From: Epilithonimonas vandammei | Lineage (GTDB): Bacteria; Bacteroidota; Bacteroidia; Flavobacteriales; Weeksellaceae | Length of the DNA stretch: 64,000 bases | Reading direction: 5' to 3' | NCBI RefSeq assembly: GCF_003860525.1 | Contig: NZ_CP034161.1 | Coordinates: 2,108,001-2,172,000 of the forward strand | Part shown: in pieces, positions 8,760-16,917 of the stretch | Numbering within the stretch: the first letter of the stretch is position 1 | Layout of the letters: each line of letters begins with the position of its first letter | Position numbers and translations under genes: made by a program | Notes under the pieces: model-generated | Database searches by the model: none | What the model saw: the letters and a program-made list of their open reading frames with translations, nothing else | Told to the model about the DNA's origin: nothing

Positions 8760-9443
8760 TTAGAATTCGAACTCCTCTCCTAATTTTGGTAAAGAAAACT
8801 CGATGTTTTTATCAGAGAAATGCTTTTTAGCCTCTTCGTGATTAATTTCAATCGGTGGAAAAGTATCGAAATGACATCCGATTACTTTCGGAGTTTTCAA
8901 TAATTCTGATGCAGCAAAAGCCGCTTTTCTAGGACACATTGTGTAATGTTTTCCAACCGGAAGAATTGATAAATCTAATTTTCCGAAAACTTGCGGAAAC
9001 AAGCTCATTTCTGCAGTTACGCCTGTATCTCCAGCCAAATAAAGATTTCTTCCGTCAGCAAATCTAAAAATATATCCAGAAGCCAACCCTCCATAAGAAC
9101 CGTCCGGGAAAGAACTTGTATGTAATGCAGGAACCATCGAAATTTTCAAACCGTCCAATTTAGCAGAGCCTCCAAAATTGATATCGATATTATTGGAATG
9201 TCCAAAATATCCACAAATTTCTGGTTGACCGATAACTGTTGCATCTGGATGATTTTCAAGAACTTCTTTCACATCTGCAGTATGATCGCCGTGCGCGTGC
9301 GTAATCAAAACATAATCGATTTTCTGAGCTGTGATATCAAAACCTGATTGTGCCTTCTGATAGTTGTAAAAAGGGTCAGAAAGGATTGTTACGCCGTTGT
9401 ATGTGAACAAAAAACAGTTTTGTCCTAAGAATTTTATTTTCAC
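8760..9443 (-). CDS. UPF0173 metal-dependent hydrolase (metallo-beta-lactamase fold)
   Basis: The 227-residue protein has the metallo-beta-lactamase fold metal motif THAHGDHTAD (about 49-58), plus LYLAGDTGV (about 134-142) and the C-terminal GCHFDTFPP. This pattern and length match the YtkL/UPF0173 branch, whose substrate is unknown. It lies 16 bp downstream of menA and is probably co-transcribed with it. Its role in menaquinone metabolism is suggested only by neighbourhood. Confidence 0.85.
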   Translation of the reverse strand: MKIKFLGQNCFLFTYNGVTILSDPFYNYQKAQSGFDITAQKIDYVLITHAHGDHTADVKEVLENHPDATVIGQPEICGYFGHSNNIDINFGGSAKLDGLKISMVPALHTSSFPDGSYGGLASGYIFRFADGRNLYLAGDTGVTAEMSLFPQVFGKLDLSILPVGKHYTMCPRKAAFAASELLKTPKVIGCHFDTFPPIEINHEEAKKHFSDKNIEFSLPKLGEEFEF

Positions 9444-9458
9444 TTTTTATTTGATTTA

Positions 9459-10394
9459 TTAATTAACAAAATTAAGTCCGAAAGCTGTCAAAACAGCCAT
9501 CATAAAAGTTAAGATTCCGACTTGTTTTAGGAAAGGGTCAAGCAATTTTGGTTCTTGGATTTTCATAATTGTTCTCCTCAATTTCATAAACGGGAACATC
9601 AGAATCATTACGATAAATGGATAATAGACAACTCCTTGATTGCTGTTAGCGAAATTAATCATCAGAAAAGTAAGCATTAATAAAATCGGAAGTTGCAATA
9701 AAATGATTTCATAAATCATTGCTTTTTTGTAGCCTAATCTCAATGCAAACGTTTTCTTTCCGGATAATTCGTCATTTACAATATCTCTCATATTATTGAG
9801 ATTAAGAACCGCCATACTTAACATTCCGATAGCAGAAGCCGGAATCAAAATATCGTAATCGAAGGTTTTTGTAAACAGGAAATAACTTCCGCAAACTGAA
9901 ACCAATCCGAAAAAGATAAAGACAAAAATATCGCCCAATCCCATATACCCGTAAGGTTTTTTACCTACCGTATAACCAATCGCAGCCAAAATACAAGCAA
10001 TTCCTAATCCGATGAAAATCCAGAATTCTCTAATATTTATAGGATAAAAAGCAACATATAGTAAAGCAACTGTTGCTACAAATGATAAAATAGAAAGCAA
10101 AATAACAGCATTTCGCATTTGAGTTGCTGTAATTTTTCCTGAAGCTACTGCTCTGTTTTCTGCTTCACCAATTCTATTTTTGTCAGTTCCTTTTACACCA
10201 TCGCCATAATCGTTGGCAAAATTGGAAAGAATTTGATATAATAAAGTTACTAAAAGCGCCAAAGCAAAAATTCGCCAATCCCAAACTCCGCCTTCTTGAG
10301 AAAGTCTCCATTTGGCAATGAAAGCTCCCATAATAATTCCACTCAAAGAAAGCGGTAAAGTTCTAAGCCTGGCGGCTTGTATCCAATGTTTCAT
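9459..10394 (-). CDS. menA: 1,4-dihydroxy-2-naphthoate polyprenyltransferase
   Basis: This 311-residue UbiA-family membrane enzyme prenylates and decarboxylates dihydroxynaphthoate to demethylmenaquinone. The first Asp-rich motif is in NFANDYGDGVKGTDKNR (about 59-75) and the second in NNMRDIVNDELSGKKTFA (about 199-216). Eight or nine hydrophobic helices are visible. Start ATG at 10392-10394. MenB lies upstream on the same strand, so two steps of menaquinone synthesis are linked. Confidence 0.93.
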   Translation of the reverse strand: MKHWIQAARLRTLPLSLSGIIMGAFIAKWRLSQEGGVWDWRIFALALLVTLLYQILSNFANDYGDGVKGTDKNRIGEAENRAVASGKITATQMRNAVILLSILSFVATVALLYVAFYPINIREFWIFIGLGIACILAAIGYTVGKKPYGYMGLGDIFVFIFFGLVSVCGSYFLFTKTFDYDILIPASAIGMLSMAVLNLNNMRDIVNDELSGKKTFALRLGYKKAMIYEIILLQLPILLMLTFLMINFANSNQGVVYYPFIVMILMFPFMKLRRTIMKIQEPKLLDPFLKQVGILTFMMAVLTAFGLNFVN

Positions 10395-10399
10395 TTATT

Positions 10400-10494
10400 T
10401 TTTTATAAAAAGTAAAATGTAGAATGTAAAATGTACTTTTTTTATTTAAAGTTTATAAATACTTTTTACGTTGTACTATCGACATTGTACAATA
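10400..10494. repeat. AATGTA-rich short repeats between menA and menB
   Basis: The segment contains AAAATGTAGAATGTAAAATG at about 10413-10432 followed by TTGTAC direct copies near 10471 and 10485 that flank a short spacer. It is low-complexity, non-coding sequence lying between two genes that would otherwise be a tight operon. No gene or known signal is recognised. Confidence 0.4.
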
Positions 10495-11331
10495 TTACGA
10501 GATCCACTGGTCGTCTCCGAAATTCGGTTTACGTTTTTCCAGGAAGGCATTTCTACCCTCTTTTGCTTCTTCTGTCATATAAGCCAAGCGTGTCGCTTCT
10601 CCAGCAAAAATCTGTTGTCCAACCATTCCGTCGTCTGTTAAATTCATTGCAAATTTTAGCATTCTGATTGATGTTGGAGATTTGGCAAGGATTTCCTGAG
10701 CCCATTCGTAAGCCGTATCTTCCAATTCTGCGTGAGGAATTACAGCGTTTACCATTCCCATATCAGCAGCTTCCTGAGCAGAATAATTTCTTCCTAAGAA
10801 GAAGATTTCTCTGGCTTTTTTCTGACCCACCATTTTCGCCAAATAAGCAGAACCGTAACCTCCGTCAAAGCTTGTTACATCGGCATCAGTCTGTTTGAAA
10901 ATAGCGTGTTCTTCGCTCGCCAAAGTCAAATCGCAAACCACGTGAAGCGAATGTCCACCGCCAACAGCCCAACCGTTTACCACAGCAATCACAGCCTTTG
11001 GCATAAAACGAATCAAACGCTGAACTTCCAAAATATTCAAACGATGTCTTCCGTCTTCGCCAACGTAACCTTGATGTCCACGTGCTTTTTGGTCGCCACC
11101 GCTACAGAATGCGTGTCCGCCGTCTTTTGGACTTGGACCTTCTCCTGTCAACAGCACAACACCGATTGAAGAATCTTCATAAGCGTCATAAAAAGCATCG
11201 TAAAGTTCTGAGGTTGTTTTTGGACGAAAAGCATTTCTGACTTCTGGTCTGTTGATAGCGATTCTTGCTACGCCATTTGATTTTTTATAGGTAATATCTT
11301 CGTATTCTTTGACGGTTTTCCAGTCTGCCAT
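10495..11331 (-). CDS. menB: 1,4-dihydroxy-2-naphthoyl-CoA synthase
   Basis: This crotonase-fold enzyme closes o-succinylbenzoyl-CoA to dihydroxynaphthoyl-CoA in menaquinone synthesis. Its 278 residues show the oxyanion and loop motif GDQKARGHQGYVGEDGRHRLN (about 79-99; motif GGDQ), GWAVGGGHSLHVVCDLTLAS (about 121-140) and the C-terminal KRKPNFGDDQWIS (last 13 residues) that is near-invariant in MenB. Start ATG at 11329-11331. menA follows 100 bp downstream. Confidence 0.95.
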   Translation of the reverse strand: MADWKTVKEYEDITYKKSNGVARIAINRPEVRNAFRPKTTSELYDAFYDAYEDSSIGVVLLTGEGPSPKDGGHAFCSGGDQKARGHQGYVGEDGRHRLNILEVQRLIRFMPKAVIAVVNGWAVGGGHSLHVVCDLTLASEEHAIFKQTDADVTSFDGGYGSAYLAKMVGQKKAREIFFLGRNYSAQEAADMGMVNAVIPHAELEDTAYEWAQEILAKSPTSIRMLKFAMNLTDDGMVGQQIFAGEATRLAYMTEEAKEGRNAFLEKRKPNFGDDQWIS

Positions 11332-11653
11332 TTTTTGAAAATTTAGAGTGTAAATATAAGCAGAATTGATGGGGTTTCAAAAGAATTATGCAAATGAGAA
11401 TAGGATAATTATTTTCAAAATCTATATCTCTATTTCTTTTATAAACGCAAAGTCCGCAAAGATTTTTTGAAATTATTGAGAATATTACAAGGTTCGCAAA
11501 GGTACTTCGACAAGCTCAGTATAAACTTCAAACTCAGCAAAGAAATTAATTGGTTCAAATTTCGAAAAACAATCTCTTTTAAAGTATGAATCTTACGCCC
11601 AAATAAAAAAGCCTCAGAAAAATCTGAAGCTTATAAATTATATTTTGAAATAA
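11332..11653. other. Non-coding gap with short dispersed motifs
   Basis: No gene is visible in this roughly 320-bp gap. It contains two CGCAAAG-type repeats (about 11445-11460 and 11493-11500) and the motif CTTCGACAAGCTCAGT at about 11505-11520, a string that looks like a dispersed intergenic repeat. A terminator hairpin for the upstream-facing gene lies at its distal end. Confidence 0.45.
11609..11632 (-). terminator. Terminator of the DUF4920 gene
   Basis: AAGC-c-TCAGA (11609-11618) pairs with TCTGAAGCTT (11623-11632), with one bulged base and a 4-nt loop, followed on the minus strand by a T-run. It starts 22 bp past the stop codon. Confidence 0.7.
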
Positions 11654-12151
11654 TTATTCTACAACTTTGATGGCGCTTGCCAAAAATCTTGTTTCGGTTT
11701 TTGGTTCTGTAATCGCATCTATTTCTGCTTGCGGTTTTTTAGCATCTTCTGCGTAATGTTGCAATTCTTTCACAGAAGTAGTTTTACTTTCCGCACTACC
11801 TTCCATCACAACAGTTTTTCCTTCCAGAGCCGTTGGAACAAAGAATGCATAATCCTTCATTTTAACAAAGAAAGTTTCACCAGAATCTGTTGCCAAACTT
11901 ACCCAACATCCTTTTTTAGGGCAAACAGCAGTTACTTTTCCTTTTACAGAAGTTTTAGCGATTTTTGGTGTAGATTTTAATTCTTTGTTCAGTTCGTCTG
12001 CAGAAATTGCTTTCTTAATAGCTTTTGCAGAAACATCCTGACCGTAAAACTCACCTACTTTCGCATCGCCAGCCGGTGGACCAGATTGTGCAAATGCGGA
12101 AACAGACAAACCTATCAAAACAAAGGCGAATAATATATTCTTCATAATCAA
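11654..12151 (-). CDS. DUF4920 family exported protein
   Basis: The 165-residue protein has a signal peptide (MKNILFAFVLIGLSVSAFAQ) and then a small beta-barrel-like domain with CPKKGCWVSL (about 76-85), an HxG/CxxxCW pattern typical of DUF4920, followed by FFVKMKDYAFFVP. Family members are periplasmic proteins of unknown function; the two cysteines could bind metal. The start is ATG at 12143-12145 (residue 3 of the longest frame) or 12149-12151. It is monocistronic with its own terminator. Confidence 0.72.
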   Translation of the reverse strand: MIMKNILFAFVLIGLSVSAFAQSGPPAGDAKVGEFYGQDVSAKAIKKAISADELNKELKSTPKIAKTSVKGKVTAVCPKKGCWVSLATDSGETFFVKMKDYAFFVPTALEGKTVVMEGSAESKTTSVKELQHYAEDAKKPQAEIDAITEPKTETRFLASAIKVVE

Positions 12152-12279
12152 TGAATTATTTTTAATGCTGTAAATTTAGAAAATTAATTAAAATAAAAAA
12201 TTTTATTTTTTGATGTAACGAAAACAACTGTTCAATTGTCATATTAATTAACAAATCAAAATTATCAAAAATCATACTT

Positions 12280-13095
12280 ATGAAAATAAAACTTTTATCC
12301 CTAATTCTTTTGGCATCGGTTACCAATTTTTCTTGCATACAAACCAAAAACGGGTCAAATGATGTGATGTTTTCCCACCTATTATCAGATTCCGGAAAAG
12401 GCGACGTGATTGAAAAATCTTACTCTGTTGACTTTGATGAGTTGCAGATTTCAAGTTCTCTGACTGCAGAAGTTTTTAAATCCAATGTAGAAAAAATAGT
12501 TGTTTACGCACCTTCTGACCTAATGAAGTATGTGGTTGTAAAGCAGGAAGGAAGAAAAGTTCAGGTAAAAATCCAATCTGAAGGTAAACTGAACATATCA
12601 ACAGACAGAATCAAAATTAAAGTCTATGCTAAGGATTTTGACGGATTGGTAGCCAATTCGAGCGGAAGTATTACTTTGAAAGACGATTTTAAATTTTCTG
12701 ACCTTGATGTGAAAGTTTCTAGCTCTGGGAACATCAAAGGTAATATCAACGGAAACAACATTAATATTCAAACTTCTAGCAGTGGTGAGTTTTACGGTGA
12801 AGTCAACGCCACAAATCTGAGCATGCAGTCTTCTTCATCAGGCGGAATCAATATCAAAGGAAAAGTAGAACGCGTAAGTGCTCAAGCATCTTCAAGCGGA
12901 GATATCAAAGCAGAAAACTTAACAGCAGACAGCGCCGTTCTTACGACTTCTTCTTCGGCGGACATTACGATTGGTGTCCGTACCAGCCTTACTGCAAGTG
13001 CTTCTTCCAGCGGAGATATCGATGTTGTGAAAAGAGGTGACCTGAGTAAAGTTTCTAAAAACGAAAGTAGTTCCGGAACTATTAATATTAGGTAA
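12280..13095 (+). CDS. GIN-domain (DUF2807) lipoprotein
   Basis: The 271-residue product starts MKIKLLSLILLASVTNFSCI, a lipoprotein signal with Cys about 19. The body (from FDELQISSSLTAEVFKS) is a head GIN domain with many SSSG repeats (about 145-265), each likely one turn of a right-handed beta-helix: SSSGNIKGNI, SSSGEFYGEV, SSSGGINIKG, SSSGDIKAEN, SSSGDIDVVK. Family function is unknown. It ends at a strong bidirectional terminator. It resembles the GIN lipoprotein at 4952-5692 only in general architecture. Confidence 0.85.
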   Translation: MKIKLLSLILLASVTNFSCIQTKNGSNDVMFSHLLSDSGKGDVIEKSYSVDFDELQISSSLTAEVFKSNVEKIVVYAPSDLMKYVVVKQEGRKVQVKIQSEGKLNISTDRIKIKVYAKDFDGLVANSSGSITLKDDFKFSDLDVKVSSSGNIKGNINGNNINIQTSSSGEFYGEVNATNLSMQSSSSGGINIKGKVERVSAQASSSGDIKAENLTADSAVLTTSSSADITIGVRTSLTASASSSGDIDVVKRGDLSKVSKNESSSGTINIR

Positions 13096-13115
13096 TTATA
13101 CTTTCTTACAAAAAT

Positions 13116-13147
13116 AAAAAGAGCCCTGAAAAATCAAGGCTCTTTTT
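13116..13147. terminator. Bidirectional terminator
   Basis: AAAAAGAGCC (13116-13125) pairs perfectly with GGCTCTTTTT (13138-13147) around a 12-nt loop, with A/T-runs on both sides. It serves the convergent GIN lipoprotein and coiled-coil genes. Confidence 0.9.
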
Positions 13148-13166
13148 ATTTGAATAACAAACTATT

Positions 13167-13946
13167 TTAGTTGAATTTGATAATATCCTGCATTTTTGCG
13201 GTTTCTTCATTCACCAATTCATCATCAACAAGGATTTTACCGGAGTGTTCATCAATAATGATTTTCTTTCTCTGAGCAATTTCCATTTGTTTCTGAGGCG
13301 GGATTGTGAAGAAAGATCCTTTTGGCGCTCCCCTTTCCAATCCTACAACAGCAAGACCTGTGGATGAACCCTGACGGATTCTTTGGTAAGAAGCTAATAA
13401 TCTGTCGTCGATTTTCTCAGCAAATTCCTTAGATTTTTCTAATAGATAATCTTCTTCTTTCTGAGTTTCAGAAATCAAATTATCCAATTCGTTTTTCTTA
13501 TGCTTCAAGTGGTTTTTCAACTCCTCGATTTTAGCGTTCAAATCAGACAAAGTTTCTTTTTTGTGATCGATTTTCCCACCGAATTCTTTGATTCTTTTTT
13601 CAGCTAACTGAATTTCCAACTCCTGATATTCCACTTCTTTTGCTAATGCTTCGAACTCCTTGTTATTTCTAACGTTATCTTGCTGGGTTTTATATTTGTC
13701 AATAAGATTCTGAGCTTGTTTCATCAAGTCTTTTTTCGCATTGATTTCAGCATTTTGCTCAGCAATTTCGTTTTCAAATTTTTGGGCTCTTTTTTCAAGA
13801 CCTTCAATTTCTATTTCCAGATCTTCAACCTCAATCGGCAATTCACCTCTTGTATTACGGATCTCGTCCAAACGTGAGTCAATGATCTGAAGATCATAAA
13901 GTGCTCTTAGTTTTTCTTCAACAGAAATTTCGTTTACTTTAGCCAT
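13167..13946 (-). CDS. Coiled-coil protein of the C4-zinc-ribbon (CT398-like) family, cysteine-free
   Basis: The 259-residue protein is a long helical hairpin (about 10-175, heptad-rich KNKEFEALAKEVEYQELEIQLAEKRI) followed by a small C-terminal domain. The family normally ends in a CxxC...CxxC zinc ribbon. Here the equivalent sites read ERGAPKGSFFTIPPQ (about 208-222) and IDEHSGKILVD, and no cysteine occurs in the whole protein. The fold may persist without zinc. Relatives are proposed to act in secretion or rRNA/nucleic-acid contacts, but function is unproven. It lies 2 bp downstream of the Nif3 gene and is probably co-expressed, a common pairing. Confidence 0.85.
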   Translation of the reverse strand: MAKVNEISVEEKLRALYDLQIIDSRLDEIRNTRGELPIEVEDLEIEIEGLEKRAQKFENEIAEQNAEINAKKDLMKQAQNLIDKYKTQQDNVRNNKEFEALAKEVEYQELEIQLAEKRIKEFGGKIDHKKETLSDLNAKIEELKNHLKHKKNELDNLISETQKEEDYLLEKSKEFAEKIDDRLLASYQRIRQGSSTGLAVVGLERGAPKGSFFTIPPQKQMEIAQRKKIIIDEHSGKILVDDELVNEETAKMQDIIKFN

Positions 13947-13948
13947 AT

Positions 13949-15046
13949 CTATAAAAAATAATTAACAGGATTTGTTTTTTGTGTCGTTTTAGCGATTGCA
14001 AATGTAGTAAATTTTTCGGACAAAATTTCAAATAATTGTTGAACCACAAATTGTTCCGATTCAAAATGCCCGATATCACAAATCAGCATTTTGCCTTCTG
14101 CAAAAAAGAAATCATGATACTTGACATCACCGGTAATGTAAGCGTCACACTTTGCAGACATCGCTGCCTTAATTCCGCTTGCTCCGCTCCCACCAAGAAC
14201 ACCTATTGTTCTGATTTTTTTGTTATTTAAAGAACTGTGTCTGATAATGTCAATATTAAATTTTTGTTTTATAAACCTAAGAAAATCAAGCTCATCCATC
14301 TCCTGTTCCAAATTACCATACCTTCCCAAGCCAGTGTACTGATTGTCATTTTCCAGCGTAATCAACTGATAAGCCACCTCTTCGTAAGGGTGATTTTCTT
14401 TCATTGCAAAAAGTATCTGATTTGTTTTATAATCTTCAAAAATCACATTGATCAAAACCTCATTTGCGTTCTCTCTTTCATTATGCGTTCCGGTCACAGG
14501 ATTTGAACCTTCCAAAGGTCGAAAAGTTCCATCGCCTTGTATGGTAAAACTACATTCGTCATAGAAACCAATATTTCCGGCGCCGGCTACGAAAAGGGCA
14601 TTTCTCAATTTTCCAGCAGAATCTGCAGGCACATAAACTTCCAGCTTTTTTAATTGATTTTTTTTCGGCATCAGCACTTGTTGGTTTTTCAACCCGAGAA
14701 CTTCACAGATTTTATAATTGACACCAAAATAATCATTATCAAAAGCTGTATGGATGGCATATATTGCAATTTTATTTTCCAAAGCTTTCAGTACAGCCTT
14801 TTCTACATAATTTTTTCCTGTGATTGATTTGAGACCAGAAAAAATAATGGGATGAAAACAAAACACGAAGTTCAATTTTTTTCCAATTGCTTCATCGATG
14901 GCGTTTTCCAAAGCGTCGTGCGCAATAAGAATACCTGTAATCTCCCTATCCGGATTCCCGCAAAGCAATCCAACATTATCAAAATCTTCCGCTTGTCTTA
15001 CCGGAATTATTTGTTCAAATTCATTTATAAATTCTTTAATTTTCAT
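13949..15046 (-). CDS. Nif3-like dinuclear metal centre protein
   Basis: The Nif3/YqfO family protein has an N-terminal half with FCFHPIIFSGLKSITG (about 62-77) and a C-terminal half with YITGDVKYHDFFFAEG and CDIGHFESEQF, which supply the His, Asp and Glu metal ligands. A PII/CutA-like insertion lies between them (about 125-230), as in long Nif3 members. I place the start at ATG 15044-15046 (MKIKEFINEF), 10 bp after the RES toxin stop; the longer frame from 15082 overlaps that gene. Family members may be GTP cyclohydrolase-like hydrolases; function here is unknown. Confidence 0.88.
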   Translation of the reverse strand: MKIKEFINEFEQIIPVRQAEDFDNVGLLCGNPDREITGILIAHDALENAIDEAIGKKLNFVFCFHPIIFSGLKSITGKNYVEKAVLKALENKIAIYAIHTAFDNDYFGVNYKICEVLGLKNQQVLMPKKNQLKKLEVYVPADSAGKLRNALFVAGAGNIGFYDECSFTIQGDGTFRPLEGSNPVTGTHNERENANEVLINVIFEDYKTNQILFAMKENHPYEEVAYQLITLENDNQYTGLGRYGNLEQEMDELDFLRFIKQKFNIDIIRHSSLNNKKIRTIGVLGGSGASGIKAAMSAKCDAYITGDVKYHDFFFAEGKMLICDIGHFESEQFVVQQLFEILSEKFTTFAIAKTTQKTNPVNYFL

Positions 15047-15056
15047 ATTTGAGATA

Positions 15057-15512
15057 TTATCTGATGAACAAACGATCATCAAAAGTAAATTTTTCTATTA
15101 TTTTAATTTCCACCTCAGGAAAATTAATATGTCTCGGATTGATTATATAATTGAATTCCCCTTGAACTGCAGCCGAAGGAACTTTCATTACTAAGAATTT
15201 GTTTTCACGTAAAAATTTATCTCCAATTTTCTGAGTACTATCTGGGTGAGGAAAAGTATTCCAGTCTTTCGGTAATCTTTTTGGTTCAAGGAAATCAATA
15301 TCCGGAAACTCTATCTGGACCAATCGATAATCCTTGGGCAAAATCCCCAAAGGAATATGAACCGCAATTTCCGTCACACACAAAGCAATCGACTGACCAG
15401 TATAAAGAGCAGGTCTTCCTTTGCTATTCCATCTTGCACCAGTAATTTCCGCTCCTTTTCCAGAAAGGTCGGTAGCGTAGATTTCTTTGGAAAGCCTGTA
15501 AACAATCATCAA
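15057..15512 (-). CDS. RES-domain toxin (module 2)
   Basis: The 151-residue protein shows the RES signature GARWNSKGRPALYTGQS (about 25-41) and VTEIAVH near 48-54 with the conserved Glu, then the late SAAVQGEFNYIINPRH (about 115-130). As in module 1 it should consume NAD+ in the absence of its antitoxin. It follows the Xre-type antitoxin by 2 bp. Sequence similarity to the module 1 toxin is low outside the motifs, so the modules look independently acquired rather than recently duplicated. Confidence 0.88.
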   Translation of the reverse strand: MMIVYRLSKEIYATDLSGKGAEITGARWNSKGRPALYTGQSIALCVTEIAVHIPLGILPKDYRLVQIEFPDIDFLEPKRLPKDWNTFPHPDSTQKIGDKFLRENKFLVMKVPSAAVQGEFNYIINPRHINFPEVEIKIIEKFTFDDRLFIR

Positions 15513-15514
15513 TA

Positions 15515-15973
15515 TTAAGCTAAAACACCGTGTTCTATACGAGTTAGCTCATCCATAAGAAGTGATATTCCAAAAACACTACCCAATAAATCCTGAGGTT
15601 TTTTTTTGCCCAAAGCAATATTCTCCGACTGCAACCATATCAAGAAATTGTCGGAAGATCCAAAAACATCTTCCCCTCTATTATAAAGCATTTCTATTTG
15701 CAATATTTTTTCTGATTGTAATACATCAAAAGACTTGTCTTCTTTTTGATAACGGGATAATGTCTTTCCAGAAATATGAAGAAAATCTGCCCAATCTTGC
15801 ATAGAAAAAGGAAATTTTTTTGACAAACCATCAAATATTTTGAAAGAAATACCTTTTTGGGCAATATCTATCAAACTAAAAATGCCAACATCATCAAAAT
15901 TTTGATAACCATAAGACGTAGACGGCTCTTGAACACTACTGGAAGAAGTTTCTGAAGTTTTATATTTTTTCAT
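15515..15973 (-). CDS. Xre/MbcA/ParS-type antitoxin (module 2)
   Basis: The 152-residue protein has a helix-turn-helix-like segment (SMQDWADFLHISGKTLSRYQ, about 56-75) and a DUF2384-type C-terminus (GEDVFGSSDNFLIWLQSENI to the end). It is the first gene of the operon. The promoter region contains two copies of GACTTTTGTCT in tandem. The C-terminal tail, ending RIEHGVLA, would block the RES active site in the complex. Confidence 0.85.
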   Translation of the reverse strand: MKKYKTSETSSSSVQEPSTSYGYQNFDDVGIFSLIDIAQKGISFKIFDGLSKKFPFSMQDWADFLHISGKTLSRYQKEDKSFDVLQSEKILQIEMLYNRGEDVFGSSDNFLIWLQSENIALGKKKPQDLLGSVFGISLLMDELTRIEHGVLA

Positions 15974-15990
15974 TTTGTAATTTCCTCTTA

Positions 15991-16031
15991 CAAATATACG
16001 ACTTTTGTCTTAATAAAAAAGACTTTTGTCT
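15991..16031 (-). promoter_or_regulatory. Promoter and tandem operator of RES/Xre module 2
   Basis: On the minus strand TATATTTG (15998-15991) is a perfect -7 box. GACTTTTGTCT follows at 16000-16010 and again at 16021-16031, a 21-bp period. The repeat contains the dyad GAC-TTTT-GTC. Its placement relative to the -7 box matches module 1. No clear -33 box is seen. Operator role is inferred. Confidence 0.6.
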
Positions 16032-16092
16032 AATGTTTTAAACAAAGAGTTATTTTAATTACTTTTATAACTTTAATTTTTAGTTTTGAGTT

Positions 16093-16917
16093 ATGAAAAT
16101 CAAGCCTGAATTTGATCTTATACCAGAAGATGGTTGGAGAAAGAAGATTTACGAAATCATTTATCTATCAGACACAAAAGCCGGAAGAACATTTGACATT
16201 GGTCTATTGATTCTGATAGTTTTCAGTACTGTTTTGATAATGGTAGAAACAATTCCTATAGTAACACTGCAATATTACAAGGAGTTTTATTATGCCGAAT
16301 TTTTCATCACAATTATATTCACCATAGAATATTTACTCAGAATTATCTGTATCAAAGACAGGAAAGAATATATTTTTAGTCCGATAGGAATCATTGATTT
16401 TTTATCGATTATTCCATTTTATATCAGCTTGATTTTTCCTGTATGGCATTTTGTTGCGATTATCAGAATGTTGAGAATTCTGAGGATTTTCAGGATTTTC
16501 AATCTGGCAGATTATATGCACGACGGGCACTTTATCGTTTCGGCTCTGAAACACAGCTCCAGAAAAATTTACATTTTTTTACTGTTTATGATTATTTTTA
16601 TAGTTATCATCGGCGCTATGATGTATGTTGTAGAAGATGGTAAAAACGGATTCAGCAGCATACCACAAAGTGTTTATTGGGCCGTGGTAACCATAACTAC
16701 AGTTGGCTATGGAGATATTTCGCCCGCCACACCATTAGGAAAACTTTTATCTATCATTGTAATGCTGTGCGGTTATAGTATAATAGCCGTTCCCACAGGC
16801 ATTGTAACATCAGAGTTCCGCAGAAGAAGAAGCGATTTAAAATGCGATAGATGCGGAAATGATGATCACGGCGACAGCGCCAGATATTGCAAAATCTGTG
16901 GGGAGAAAATGGTTTAA
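16093..16917 (+). CDS. Voltage-gated-type potassium channel with C-terminal zinc ribbon
   Basis: The 274-residue membrane protein has six hydrophobic segments. S4 is arginine-rich (RMLRILRIFRIFNL, about 124-137). The pore helix is followed by the selectivity filter TTVGYGDIS (about 208-216). After S6 (MLCGYSIIAVPTGIVTSEF) the C-terminus carries CDRCGNDDHGDSARYCKICG (about 252-271), two CxxC knuckles of a zinc ribbon. It should conduct K+ across the inner membrane in a voltage-dependent way. It is monocistronic and converges on the patatin gene with a 4-nt overlap of stop regions. Confidence 0.93.
   Translation: MKIKPEFDLIPEDGWRKKIYEIIYLSDTKAGRTFDIGLLILIVFSTVLIMVETIPIVTLQYYKEFYYAEFFITIIFTIEYLLRIICIKDRKEYIFSPIGIIDFLSIIPFYISLIFPVWHFVAIIRMLRILRIFRIFNLADYMHDGHFIVSALKHSSRKIYIFLLFMIIFIVIIGAMMYVVEDGKNGFSSIPQSVYWAVVTITTVGYGDISPATPLGKLLSIIVMLCGYSIIAVPTGIVTSEFRRRRSDLKCDRCGNDDHGDSARYCKICGEKMV

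Noticed and set aside
12162..12347. 61-residue minus-strand ORF
   Set aside because: It overlaps the start of the GIN lipoprotein and has no recognisable sequence.
14495..14515. CAGGATTTGAACCTTCC resembles a T-arm on the minus strand
   Set aside because: It is inside the Nif3-family gene and no acceptor, D or anticodon arms surround it.
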